Assembly (NCBI GenBank): GCA_035281745.1
Contig: DATEDI010000036.1
Span: 38,910 to 102,909 of the forward strand
Origin: 66-474 sp035281745
GTDB taxonomy: Bacteria; Pseudomonadota; Gammaproteobacteria; Xanthomonadales; Rhodanobacteraceae
Direction of reading: 5' to 3'
DNA length: 64,000 nucleotides
Under the pieces are notes generated by a model. The model saw nothing but the letters and a program-made list of their open reading frames with translations, made no database searches and had not been told where the DNA came from. Positions within the stretch are counted from its first letter, which is position 1, and the number at the start of each line of letters is the position of its first letter. Positions 1 through 8,835 of the stretch are shown here, in pieces. Made by a program: the position numbers and the translations under genes.

Positions 1-1246
1 CGACTTTTTCGCCGGTGACGGGGATGTGTCCGAACATGTCGATCAACATGCCGGCGAGCGTGTAGTAGTCGCCTTCCTGTTCGTTGGGCAGTTCGTCGAT
101 TTGCAGCAGTTCGCGCAGGTCATCGGTGGCGAGCGAACCGGAAATCAGCCAGCTTCCGTCGTCGCGGCGCAACGCAGCCGTGTCGCCGGATGCGTCCTTG
201 CCGTTGCCGCGCGCGGGGTGCCCGACCACGGCGGTGAGCACATCGTTCAATGTCACCAGGCCTTCGATGTCGCCATATTCGTCCACCACCAGCGCGAACG
301 GCGTCTTGGCGTCGCGGAACTCGTCCAGCAGGTCGAGCGCGCGGGTGGTGGCGGGCACGAACAACGGCTTGACCAGTTTGCGGAACAGGTCGAGGCGGGC
401 GGCATGCGACGATGCGGCGCCCGGTTCCTGCGCCAGCGTCTGTAGCAGGCGTTTGACTTCCAGCACGCCCAGCACTTCGTCTTCGCTTTCGCGATAGACC
501 GGATAACGGGAATAGGGCGTGGCGCGGATCACCGCAAGGTTCTCGGCCAGCGGTGCGGCCGCATCCAGCCACGCGATGCGCGGGCGTGGGGTCATCACGC
601 TGTCGACGTTGCGATCGCCCAGGCGCAGCACGCGGTAGACCATGTTGCGCTCGTCGGAATCGAGCACGCCTTGTTCGGCGCCCTCGGCGACCAGCAGACG
701 GATTTCCTCTTCGCTGACTTTCTCGCGGGTGAAACGCTGCAGCTGGAACAGGCGCAATATGCCGCTCGTGAGGATGTCGAGAAACCACACGAATGGCGTC
801 ATCAGCCACGACATCACCTGCATCGGAAACGCCACGGTCTGCGCGATACGCTCGGGCGCCACCAGCGCTGCGCGCTTGGGCACCAGCTCGCCGACGGTGA
901 TGTTGATGGTGGTGACGAGGATGAAACCGAGCACCAGCCCGATCACCAGCGACGCATGTTGCGCCACCGGCACGCCCGCCCGGGCGAGCCACACCCGGAT
1001 GGCGTCGCTGATCGAAGCGCCGGTGGCGGCGCCGGTGATCAGCGTGATCAGCGTAATGCCGATCTGCACCGTGGACAGAAACCGGTCCGGGCGTTGCGCC
1101 AGCCGCAAGGCGACCTGCGCGCGCGTGCTGGTGCGCGCGAGGTAACGCAGACGGCTTTTGCGCGCCGCGATCAGCGCGATTTCGGCCAGCGCAAAAAACG
1201 CGTTGCCCAGCGCCAGCGCCAGCACCAGGCCGAGTTCGGTCAGCAT
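1..1246 (-). CDS. CNNM/CorC-family membrane protein (DUF21-CBS-CorC_HlyC), C-terminus cut by window edge
   Basis: Reading the minus strand from the ATG at 1246 gives an open frame of at least 415 codons that runs off the left end. It begins MLTELGLVLALALGNAFFAL, a membrane segment. A DUF21/CNNM-type transmembrane domain follows (about residues 1-180, with hydrophobic stretches and the conserved TVGELVPKRAAL). Next is a CBS pair starting at VMTPRPR (about 200-330) and the start of a CorC_HlyC domain. Proteins of this architecture are inner-membrane and linked to magnesium/cobalt efflux or tolerance; some are misnamed hemolysins. The usual length is about 430-450 residues, so only the tail is missing. 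It is divergent from the DUF47-pit pair. The substrate cannot be read from sequence. Confidence 0.85.
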   Translation of the reverse strand, partial: MLTELGLVLALALGNAFFALAEIALIAARKSRLRYLARTSTRAQVALRLAQRPDRFLSTVQIGITLITLITGAATGASISDAIRVWLARAGVPVAQHASLVIGLVLGFILVTTINITVGELVPKRAALVAPERIAQTVAFPMQVMSWLMTPFVWFLDILTSGILRLFQLQRFTREKVSEEEIRLLVAEGAEQGVLDSDERNMVYRVLRLGDRNVDSVMTPRPRIAWLDAAAPLAENLAVIRATPYSRYPVYRESEDEVLGVLEVKRLLQTLAQEPGAASSHAARLDLFRKLVKPLFVPATTRALDLLDEFRDAKTPFALVVDEYGDIEGLVTLNDVLTAVVGHPARGNGKDASGDTAALRRDDGSWLISGSLATDDLRELLQIDELPNEQEGDYYTLAGMLIDMFGHIPVTGEKV

Positions 1247-1346
1247 CGTGGCCGGTCGGGACGTTCCATCCCGGAAGTCTAGCAAGCGCGGAACTTCTTC
1301 GGACGGAACGGTTGCTCGTGTACCATTTGCAGGATTACGCGCCCGG

Positions 1347-1985
1347 ATGAACGCCATGTTTTCGCTGCAGACGATGTTCGGCAAAGGGGACCGCTTTTAC
1401 GATTTGCTCGAATCCAGCGCCGGCGCGGCCCGCGACGGTGCCAAGGCGCTGCAGGCGCTGCTGGAGTCGCACGGCGAACCGATGCTGCTGGACGGATTCC
1501 GGGCGGCACGGCGGCGCGAGAAGGATCTGGCGGCGCAGATCAGCGAAGCGCTGGTCAACACCTTCGTCACCGCGCTGGACCGGGAAGACATCGAGGCAAT
1601 GTCGTCGGCGCTTTACCGCATCCCCAAGACCATCGAGAAGTTCGCAGAGCGTTACGTGATCGTGGCGAAACGGGTCGAGGGCATCGATTTCGTGTCGCGC
1701 GCCGGCCTGCTGATGAGCGCGACCGAAGGGGTGGTGGAGATGGTCGGCGAGTTGCGCAACGGCATGAACATCGGCCGCATGCGCAAGCTGCAGGATCGCC
1801 TGCAGGCCGTGGAATCGGAAGCCGACCGGCTGCTGCTGGAGCCTTACCGTACCCAGTATCTCGGCAGCGACGACCCGATCCGGGCGATGCTGGCGAAGGA
1901 CTTGTTCGAGTTGCTGGAAAAGGCCATCGACCGTTGCCGCGACGTGGGCAACGTCATTTATTCGATCGTGTTGAAGAATTCATGA
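1347..1985 (+). CDS. DUF47 (PhoU-like) phosphate transport accessory protein
   Basis: A 212-residue, mainly alpha-helical, soluble protein of the DUF47/PhoU-like family. It starts MNAMFSLQTMFGKGDRFYDL, and the FGKGDRFYDLLE opening is typical of the family. The frame is open further upstream, but that part is low-complexity and overlaps the divergent neighbour's promoter, so I chose the ATG at 1347; a second ATG at 1356 is possible. It lies 22 bp before a Pit permease. DUF47 proteins are usually encoded next to pit genes and are thought to modulate low-affinity phosphate uptake. No membrane segments or signal peptide are seen. Confidence 0.9.
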   Translation: MNAMFSLQTMFGKGDRFYDLLESSAGAARDGAKALQALLESHGEPMLLDGFRAARRREKDLAAQISEALVNTFVTALDREDIEAMSSALYRIPKTIEKFAERYVIVAKRVEGIDFVSRAGLLMSATEGVVEMVGELRNGMNIGRMRKLQDRLQAVESEADRLLLEPYRTQYLGSDDPIRAMLAKDLFELLEKAIDRCRDVGNVIYSIVLKNS

Positions 1986-2007
1986 GTCCCGAGTCCCGAA
2001 CCTCCGC

Positions 2008-3132
2008 ATGAGCCTCGGTCTCCTCATTGCCGTCATCGTGATCGCGTTGGCGTTCACCTACATCAACGGCTTCCATGACACCGCCAATTCGATCGCGACC
2101 GTGGTCGCGACCAAGGTGCTCACGCCTGGGCAGGCGGTGCTGCTGGCTGCAACCACCAACCTTGCCGGTGCCTTGCTGGGTTCCGCCGTCGCGCTCACCA
2201 TCGCCACGGGCCTGATCGACGCCGGCGTGCTCCAGGTCGGCGGTGAGGTGCTGATCTGCGCACTGCTGGGGGCCATCATCTGGAATCTGATCACGTGGTG
2301 GCTCGGCTTGCCTTCGTCGTCGTCACACGCGCTGATCGGCGGCTTGTGCGGCGCCGCCTTCGCAGCGTCCGATGGCAACTTCCGCTCGATCATCTGGGCC
2401 ACCGATCCAAACCACTGGTGGCATGGCGGCGGCTTGATTCCGAAAGTGCTGGTGCCGATGGTGGTTTCGCCCATCGCTGGTTTCGTGCTGGGCATCGTGG
2501 TAATGGGCTCGCTATTGGCGCTGTTCGCCTGGTTCGCAAACCGCAAGGGTTGGTTGCGCCGGTTCGGGCGTACGCCCTTCGTGAACATGTTTTTCGGCAA
2601 GGCGCAACTGGTTTCGGCGGCGGCCATGGGCGTTTCGCATGGCATGAACGACGCGCAGAAAACCATGGGCATCATCGCGCTGGCGCTTGCCGACGCCACC
2701 CTCGCGCACAATTTCGATCACCTGCCTTCATGGCTGCACTTCCTGCGGATATCGGACGTCGGCGGCCATTTCCCGATCCCGGTATGGGTGAAGGTCGTGT
2801 GCGCGCTGGTGATGGCGGCCGGCACCGCGGGCGGCGGCTGGCGCATCATCAAGACGCTCGGCCACAAGATGGTGAAGCTGCATCCGATCAACGGCTTCGC
2901 CGCCGAGACCGGTGCCGCCGCGGTGATCATCGTGTCGTCGATTTTCGGCCTGCCGGTTTCCACCACGCACGTGGTGTCGTCCTCGATCATGGGCGTGGGC
3001 GCCTCCAAGCGCTTCAACGCGGTGCGCTGGACGGTGGTCGAGCGCATGGTGTGGTCGTGGATTTTGACCCTGCCGATCAGCGCGTTCATGGCGTGGGTGC
3101 TGGTCGAGATTTCGCAGCCGCTCTGGGGTTAG
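2008..3132 (+). CDS. pit: low-affinity inorganic phosphate transporter, Pit/PHO4 family
   Basis: A 374-residue polytopic inner-membrane protein with the two inverted PHO4 repeats. Signature segments are YINGFHDTANSIATVV near residue 20, VSHGMNDAQKTMGIIAL near 210 and GLPVSTTHVVSSSIMGVG near 320. The GFHD/GMND pairs and STTH motif match the family that imports metal-phosphate complexes in symport with protons or sodium. Length is slightly short of E. coli PitA but typical for the shorter bacterial PHO4 members that pair with DUF47 proteins. It forms a two-gene unit with the preceding DUF47 gene. Confidence 0.95.
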   Translation: MSLGLLIAVIVIALAFTYINGFHDTANSIATVVATKVLTPGQAVLLAATTNLAGALLGSAVALTIATGLIDAGVLQVGGEVLICALLGAIIWNLITWWLGLPSSSSHALIGGLCGAAFAASDGNFRSIIWATDPNHWWHGGGLIPKVLVPMVVSPIAGFVLGIVVMGSLLALFAWFANRKGWLRRFGRTPFVNMFFGKAQLVSAAAMGVSHGMNDAQKTMGIIALALADATLAHNFDHLPSWLHFLRISDVGGHFPIPVWVKVVCALVMAAGTAGGGWRIIKTLGHKMVKLHPINGFAAETGAAAVIIVSSIFGLPVSTTHVVSSSIMGVGASKRFNAVRWTVVERMVWSWILTLPISAFMAWVLVEISQPLWG

Positions 3133-3153
3133 CGGGCGCGATACACTGCGCGC

Positions 3154-4095
3154 GTGAGCGCAGCCCATCCGCACGACGCGATGCCTCCACGCGACGACAA
3201 GCTGGTCGTCGCGATTTCATCGCGTGCGTTGTTCGACCTCACCGAGTCGCACGAACTGTTCGAACGCGAGGGGCTGGAGGCTTATCGCAAGTACCAGATC
3301 GCGCACGAGAACGACGTGCTGCAGCCGGGCGTCGCGTTTCCGGTCGTGAAGAAGTTGCTGGCGTTGAACCGGCCGGCGCCGGACACGCCGTACGTCGAAG
3401 TCGTGCTGTTGTCGCGCAATTCCGGCGATACCGGGCTGCGCATCTTCAATTCCATCCAGCACCACGGGCTCGCGATCAGCCGCGCCGCGTTCACCTCGGG
3501 CGAGGCGACCAGCGAATACATCGCGCCATTCGGGGTGGATCTGTTCCTGTCCGCGAATGCCGAGAACGTCGCACGCGCGCTGAATTCGGGCGTGGCCGCG
3601 GCGACGATCCTGCCCTCGCAGGTGCGCGATTCGCATCCGGGCCAGTTGCGCATCGCCTTCGACGGTGATGCGGTGATCTTCGGCGACGAATCCGAGCGGC
3701 TGTCGCAGGAGCAGGGCCTCGACGCTTTCCATCGCAACGAAACCGAACGCTGGAACGAGCCGCTGTCGGGTGGTCCGTTCCGCAATTTCCTCGCCGCGCT
3801 GCATCGTCTGCAGGCGGCATTCCCGCCCCACGATTCGCCTATCCGCACCGCCCTGGTCACCGCGCGTTCGGCGCCCGCACACAAGCGCGTGATCCTGACG
3901 CTGCGCCAGTGGGGCGTGCGCATCGACGAGGCCCTGTTTCTCGGCGGCCGCGACAAGGGGCCATTCCTCGAAGCGTTCGGCGCCGACCTTTTCTTCGATG
4001 ATTCTCCGATCAACGTGGAATCGGCGCGCCGCCACGTCGCGACCGGGCACGTGCCGCACGGGGTTTCGAACCGAAGCGCCTCCGACAAGCCATGA
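3154..4095 (+). CDS. 5'-nucleotidase (PF06189-type)
   Basis: A 313-residue cytosolic protein matching the bacterial 5'-nucleotidase family PF06189. This family dephosphorylates nucleoside monophosphates and is distinct from the periplasmic UshA type. Family-typical blocks include VVAISSRALFDLTESHELFE, the EVVLLSRNSGDTGLRIFNSI region and a C-terminal FGADLFFDDSPINVE. The listed start is GTG at 3154, 21 bp after pit. An ATG at 3181 is an alternative that would remove nine poorly conserved residues. The spacing allows co-transcription with pit, which would fit phosphate handling, but that link is inferred from position only. Confidence 0.85.
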   Translation: MSAAHPHDAMPPRDDKLVVAISSRALFDLTESHELFEREGLEAYRKYQIAHENDVLQPGVAFPVVKKLLALNRPAPDTPYVEVVLLSRNSGDTGLRIFNSIQHHGLAISRAAFTSGEATSEYIAPFGVDLFLSANAENVARALNSGVAAATILPSQVRDSHPGQLRIAFDGDAVIFGDESERLSQEQGLDAFHRNETERWNEPLSGGPFRNFLAALHRLQAAFPPHDSPIRTALVTARSAPAHKRVILTLRQWGVRIDEALFLGGRDKGPFLEAFGADLFFDDSPINVESARRHVATGHVPHGVSNRSASDKP

Positions 4096-4215
4096 ACCGG
4101 CAGGCTTCGATGCCGCCACGTCGACGATCTTCTATGGATGGTGAACCACAGGGAATGGGTCCGCGGCCGCATGTCCCGATACAATAGGGGGCTTGCCCAC
4201 GAAGCCGGATTGCCC

Positions 4216-5388
4216 ATGCCGCACGCACCACTCAATCCCCTCGATCTGTACGACGTCCGCGCACTGCTTTCCGACGAGGAACGCATGGTTCAGGACTCGG
4301 TCGCGCGCTTCGTCGACGACAAGGTGTTGCCGATCATCGGCGATTGTTTCGACCAGGCGCGTTTTCCGACCGAGCTGGTTCCGGAGATCGCATCGCTCGG
4401 TTTGCTGGGCGCCACGATCCCCGAGGAATACGGCGGCGCGGGCATGAACCAGGTCAGCTACGGGCTGATCTGCCAGGAAATGGAACGTGGCGATTCGGGC
4501 CTGCGCAGCTTCGCGTCGGTGCAGTCATCACTGGTGATGTACCCGATCTTCGCGTTCGGCAGCGAGGAACAGAAGCGCGAATACCTGCCGAAGATGGCGC
4601 GGGGCGAGGTGATCGGCTGCTTCGGCCTCACCGAGCCGCACGGCGGTTCCGATCCGGCCAACATGAAGACGGTTGCGAATCAGGACGGCGGCGATTGGGT
4701 GATCAACGGTTCCAAGATGTGGATCACCAACGGCAACCTCGCGCAGGTGGCGTTGGTATGGGCGAAAACCGATGACGGCATCCGCGGCTTCCTGGTGCCG
4801 ACAAACACCAAGGGTTTTGCCGCACAGGAAGTCCACAAGAAGATGAGCTTGCGCGCGTCGGTGACGAGCGCGTTGTTCCTCGATGACGTGCGCGTGCCGG
4901 CCAGCGCGATGCTGCCGAACGTCAAGGGCTTGCGCGGCCCCTTGAGCTGCCTCGATTCGGCGCGCTTCGGGATCAGTTGGGGGCCGATCGGCGCGGCGCA
5001 GGGGTGCCTCAAGGAGGTGCTGGATTACACGCAGGAACGCGTGCTGTTCAATCGCAAGCTCGCCGCCAATCAGGCGATCCAGTTGCGCCTCGCCGACATC
5101 GCGCGCCGCATCACTACCGCGCAGTTGCTGGCGCTGCAGTTGGGACGCCTGAAAGATGCGGGCAAACTGCATCCCAGCCAGATTTCGCTGGCGAAGTGGA
5201 ACAATGTGCGGATGGCGCTGGATGTCGCGCGCGAGTGTCGCGACATCCTGGGCGGCGCCGGCATCACCACCGAACACGTCGCGATCCGGCACGCGCTGAA
5301 TCTGGAATCGGTGGTGACGTACGAGGGCACGCAGACCGTGCATCAGTTGGTGGTCGGACGTGAGCTCACTGGGATCAATGCGTTTTAG
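4216..5388 (+). CDS. gcdH: glutaryl-CoA dehydrogenase (acyl-CoA dehydrogenase superfamily)
   Basis: A 390-residue FAD enzyme that oxidatively decarboxylates glutaryl-CoA to crotonyl-CoA in lysine and tryptophan breakdown. GLRSFASVQSSLVMYPIFAF around Arg97 carries the Arg that glutaryl-CoA dehydrogenases use to hold the substrate carboxylate. GCFGLTEPHGGSDP is the FAD-binding block. VTYEGT near the C-terminus places the catalytic base at Glu370. The frame opens at 4138, but the upstream part is unconserved, so I chose the ATG at 4216. Other acyl-CoA dehydrogenases lack this Arg context, which makes the assignment fairly specific. Its pathway partner may be the ALDH7-type enzyme at 15599-17131. 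Confidence 0.9.
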   Translation: MPHAPLNPLDLYDVRALLSDEERMVQDSVARFVDDKVLPIIGDCFDQARFPTELVPEIASLGLLGATIPEEYGGAGMNQVSYGLICQEMERGDSGLRSFASVQSSLVMYPIFAFGSEEQKREYLPKMARGEVIGCFGLTEPHGGSDPANMKTVANQDGGDWVINGSKMWITNGNLAQVALVWAKTDDGIRGFLVPTNTKGFAAQEVHKKMSLRASVTSALFLDDVRVPASAMLPNVKGLRGPLSCLDSARFGISWGPIGAAQGCLKEVLDYTQERVLFNRKLAANQAIQLRLADIARRITTAQLLALQLGRLKDAGKLHPSQISLAKWNNVRMALDVARECRDILGGAGITTEHVAIRHALNLESVVTYEGTQTVHQLVVGRELTGINAF

Positions 5389-5527
5389 TGTGATCGTCCG
5401 TGATCACTGCCTCGCCGAACCTTCCGGGCACGAGACGGTATGAGGTTCACCAGCACCAGAACGGCCATCCATGGCCTGACTATTCACAACATCTGCTCCG
5501 AGCGGATCGGAGAAGCAGGAGAGTGAC

Positions 5528-5965
5528 ATGAGGCTTCGTTGCAAATGGCTCGCCGGTTTTGCGATCGGCGCAACGCTTGTTTCCGGCGGTGCGATGGCGG
5601 CCGTCAGCGGCAATGAATTGCACATCGCCTTGACGTCGCTGAAACTGGCGCTGGTCAAGATCGGTGTGGCGAACGCGGTGCTGGGCAATCCGACGCCGCC
5701 TGCCAGCAACGCCGAGGCGCACATCGCGGCCCCGAATCAGTTGAGCAGCCAGGAAATCAGTTCGATCCTGGTCAGCAAGGGCGGGGTGATCAACGTGTAC
5801 TTGACGCCCGCTGTCGGGGTCACCGACGGCATCGTGCAACTGGTGCCTAAGGTCGTCACCGACAAGGATGGCAAGAAGGGCGTGCAGTACGTCTGCTACA
5901 GCCCCAACATTGCCGACATCGCAAGCGCCGAGCCGGGATGCAGCTATCACCCGGCCTCGAAGTGA
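5528..5965 (+). CDS. secreted hypothetical protein, weakly pilin-C-terminus-like
   Basis: A 145-residue protein with a signal peptide (about residues 1-24, ending GGAMAA) and no further membrane segment. A good ribosome site (caggagagtgac) directly precedes the ATG. The mature part has an ISSILVSKGGVINVYL stretch, then LVPKVV and a late YVCYSP. That order loosely resembles the C-terminal globular region of type IV pilins, but there is no prepilin peptidase site. Two cysteines (in YVCYSP and PGCSY) could form a disulfide. I do not recognise a function, and the neighbours (gcdH and an acetyltransferase) give no clue. Confidence 0.65.
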   Translation: MRLRCKWLAGFAIGATLVSGGAMAAVSGNELHIALTSLKLALVKIGVANAVLGNPTPPASNAEAHIAAPNQLSSQEISSILVSKGGVINVYLTPAVGVTDGIVQLVPKVVTDKDGKKGVQYVCYSPNIADIASAEPGCSYHPASK

Positions 5966-5972
5966 TCCGCCA

Positions 5973-6539
5973 ATGTCGGACGCCATGCCGAAGCCGGAAC
6001 CGGTGCTCGAAACGGAGCGGCTGATCCTGCGCCCGCCGTGCGGCGAGGATTTCGAGGCATGGGCCGCGACCGCACGGGATGAGGAAGTCATGCGTCATCT
6101 CGGCGGCGTCAAAAGCCGCTTCGATGCATGGAACCATTTCACGTCCGCGGTCGGTTCATGGCACGTGCTCGGCTTCCACGCGTTTTCGGTGATCGAAAAG
6201 AGCACAGACCGCTGGGTCGGTCGCGTCGGTCCGTTGCATCCGGATGGCTGGCCGGGCGATGAGATCGGCTGGACGCTTGCGCGCGAGGCGTGGGGCAAGG
6301 GTTACGCGACGGAAGCGGCGACCGCCGCGATCGACTGGACGTTCGCCAACCTCGGCTGGCTCCGGATCATCCATTGCATCGCGCCAGCCAACACGGCCTC
6401 GCAGGCGGTCGCGAGACGGCTCGGCTCCACCCTCCAGGGCCCCGGCCGCATGCCCGCTCCACGCGACGAGGACCCGATCGAAATATGGGGCCAGTCGCGT
6501 GAGCAATGGTTTGCGCGCCGCACTCCACGCACCGCCTGA
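5973..6539 (+). CDS. GNAT-family N-acetyltransferase (RimJ/RimL-like)
   Basis: A 188-residue protein beginning with the RimJ/RimL-type opening PVLETERLILRPPCGEDFEAW. It continues with VGRVGPLHP, EIGWTLAREAWGKGYATEAA (the acetyl-CoA-binding motif A, R/Q-x-x-G-x-G/A region) and a C-terminal NTASQAVARRLG helix. This is the Acetyltransf_3 layout, in which an acetyl group is moved from acetyl-CoA to an amine. The acceptor could be a ribosomal protein N-terminus, an antibiotic or a small molecule; sequence does not tell. The ATG at 5973 lies 7 bp after the preceding stop, and upstream in-frame codons belong to the neighbour's shadow. Confidence 0.88.
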   Translation: MSDAMPKPEPVLETERLILRPPCGEDFEAWAATARDEEVMRHLGGVKSRFDAWNHFTSAVGSWHVLGFHAFSVIEKSTDRWVGRVGPLHPDGWPGDEIGWTLAREAWGKGYATEAATAAIDWTFANLGWLRIIHCIAPANTASQAVARRLGSTLQGPGRMPAPRDEDPIEIWGQSREQWFARRTPRTA

Positions 6540-6548
6540 ATCCATCGA

Positions 6549-8816
6549 ATGAACGCTATCAAGACTCCCGTTCCCGCGCGCCACAAGGGCTTCAACCGCG
6601 CCGAAATCGTCGACCAGAACTTCACCGAATTCGTGCAGGCGTGGCAGGGCGAAGCCGCGTCCGCGCCGCGCGACGACGCGCCGGTGCTGCCGGGCAGTGC
6701 GTGCAGCGCGCGCGATTTCCGTGAGTTGTTCGAGTCGCAACTGATTTCGCGTCACCTCGATCTGATGGCGCGCGTGCTGCGCGTGCAGAACAAGGTGTTC
6801 TACACCATCGGTTCGTCGGGCCACGAAGGCAACGCGATGGTGGCGCGGCTGACGCGTCACACCGACCCCGCGTTCCTGCATTACCGCTCGGGCGCGTTCA
6901 TGGCCGAGCGCTTTCGCAAGTTGCCGAAGATGGATCCGGTGATGGATTCGGCGCTGTCGTTCGCGGCCAGCAGTGAAGATCCGGCGTCGGGTGGACGCCA
7001 CAAGGTGTGGGGTTCCAAGCCGTTGTGGGTGTTGCCGCAGACGTCCACGATCGCTTCGCATTTGCCCAAGGCGCTCGGCACTGCGATCGCGATCGAGCAG
7101 GCACAGCGCATTGGCCACCTGTTGCCGATTCCGAACGATTCGATCGTGATCTGTTCGTTCGGCGACGCATCCAGCAATCACGCGACGGCGCAAACCGCGT
7201 TCAACGCGGCAGGCTGGACCGCGTATCAACGCTTGCCGGCGCCGGTGCTGTTCGTGTGCGAGGACAACGGCATCGGCATTTCGGTGAAGACGCCGAGTGG
7301 ATGGATCGCCAACAACTTTCGCGATCGCAAGGATCTCGACTACTTCTTTGCCGACGGCCTCGATCTTGCCGAAGGTTGTGCGCAGGTCGCACGTGCGATC
7401 GAACATTGCCGCGGCACGCGTCGCCCGACCTTTCTGCATCTGAAGACCACGCGCCTGGCTGGACACGCGGGTACGGATTTCGAGATCGAGTGGCGCAGCT
7501 TCGATGAGCTCATGGCGCTGGAAGCGACCGATCCGTTGTTGCGTTCGGCTGCGATCGCGCTGGAATCCGGCGTGTACACGAAGCAGGCGTTGCTCGAAAA
7601 ATACGAGTCCACCCGCAAGCATTGTTTCGCCGCGGCCGAGGAAGCCTACGGCCGCCCGAAACTGAAATCGCTCGAGGCGGTGATGAAACCGCTGGCGCCG
7701 TACACGCCCAAGGTCGTCGCCGCGGAAGCGGCACGCGCGGACTACGCGGACAAACGCCTTGCGGTCTTCGGCGGTGACGACAAGCTGCCGGAGAAATTGC
7801 CGCCGCGCCATCTGGCGCTGGTGATCAATTCGGCGCTGCATGACCTGCTGGCGAAATACCCGGAATCGCTGCTGTTCGGCGAAGACGTGGCGCAAAAGGG
7901 CGGCGTGTACACGGTGACCCGCGGCTTGCAGAAGGCCTTCAAGGGTGCGCGGGTGTTCAACACACTGCTTGACGAGACGATGATCCTGGGCCTGGCGCAG
8001 GGTTACGCCAACATGGGCATGCTGCCGGTGCCGGAAATCCAGTACCTCGCGTATTTCCACAACGCCTGCGACCAGGTCCGTGGCGAAGCGGCATCGCTGC
8101 AGTTCTTCTCGAACGACCAGTACCGCAATCCGCTGTTGGTGCGGATCGCCTCACTCGGTTACCAAAAGGGCTTCGGGGGACACTTCCACAACGACAATTC
8201 GATCGCAGCGCTGCGCGACATTCCCGGTTTGGTCGTCGGCTGTCCGTCGCGCGGCGACGATGCCGCCACGATGCTGCGCACGCTGGCGGCGCTGTGCAAG
8301 GTCGATGGCCGCGTGTGCGCGTTCCTCGAACCGATCGCGCTGTACATGGCGAAAGATCTATACGAGCACGGCGACGGCGAGTGGCAATTCGGCTATCCCG
8401 CGCCCGATCAGGCGATGCCGCTGGGCGAAGGGCGGGTGTACGACGCCAAGGCGAACGATTTGGTGATCTTCACCTTCGGCAACGGCGTGCCCATGGCATT
8501 GCGCGCCGCGCGCGAAATCGAAAAGAAGCAGAAGTGGAAAGTGCGGGTGATCGACCTGCGCTGGCTGGTGCCGTTGAACGCAAAGTTCATCGCGGCACAG
8601 GCGAAGACCGCGAAGCGCATCATCGTGCTGGACGAAGGACGCCGCAGCGCGGGGGTGGGCGAGGGCGTGATCACGGCGATCGTCGAGGCGGGTCTGGGCA
8701 ATATGCCGCTGCAGCGCGTGGTCGGTGCCGACACCTACACGCCGCTGGCGGATGCGGCGCTGCTGGTGCTGCCGAACGAAGCCGACGTCGCCGCCGCTGC
8801 GGACAAGATGGCGTGA
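6549..8816 (+). CDS. fused 2-oxoacid dehydrogenase E1 component, alpha and beta halves in one chain
   Basis: A 755-residue thiamine-diphosphate enzyme. Residues about 50-390 match the E1-alpha dehydrogenase domain, with the ThDP/Mg site running from GDASSN at 205-210 to Asn240. Residues about 415-755 match E1-beta: a transketolase pyrimidine domain beginning near LALVINSALHDLLAKYP with the FGEDVAQKGGVY block, then a transketolase C-terminal domain. The closest family is branched-chain 2-oxoacid (2-oxoisovalerate) dehydrogenase E1, which normally has separate alpha and beta subunits. No E2 or E3 gene is adjacent, so it must use lipoyl partners encoded elsewhere. A short gap to the acetyltransferase before it allows co-transcription. 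Confidence 0.85.
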   Translation: MNAIKTPVPARHKGFNRAEIVDQNFTEFVQAWQGEAASAPRDDAPVLPGSACSARDFRELFESQLISRHLDLMARVLRVQNKVFYTIGSSGHEGNAMVARLTRHTDPAFLHYRSGAFMAERFRKLPKMDPVMDSALSFAASSEDPASGGRHKVWGSKPLWVLPQTSTIASHLPKALGTAIAIEQAQRIGHLLPIPNDSIVICSFGDASSNHATAQTAFNAAGWTAYQRLPAPVLFVCEDNGIGISVKTPSGWIANNFRDRKDLDYFFADGLDLAEGCAQVARAIEHCRGTRRPTFLHLKTTRLAGHAGTDFEIEWRSFDELMALEATDPLLRSAAIALESGVYTKQALLEKYESTRKHCFAAAEEAYGRPKLKSLEAVMKPLAPYTPKVVAAEAARADYADKRLAVFGGDDKLPEKLPPRHLALVINSALHDLLAKYPESLLFGEDVAQKGGVYTVTRGLQKAFKGARVFNTLLDETMILGLAQGYANMGMLPVPEIQYLAYFHNACDQVRGEAASLQFFSNDQYRNPLLVRIASLGYQKGFGGHFHNDNSIAALRDIPGLVVGCPSRGDDAATMLRTLAALCKVDGRVCAFLEPIALYMAKDLYEHGDGEWQFGYPAPDQAMPLGEGRVYDAKANDLVIFTFGNGVPMALRAAREIEKKQKWKVRVIDLRWLVPLNAKFIAAQAKTAKRIIVLDEGRRSAGVGEGVITAIVEAGLGNMPLQRVVGADTYTPLADAALLVLPNEADVAAAADKMA

Positions 8817-8835
8817 CCGGCACAAACGCAACCCG

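Noticed and set aside
6156..8060. A 634-codon minus-strand frame
   Set aside because: It is antisense to the GNAT and E1 genes and shows no recognisable motif.
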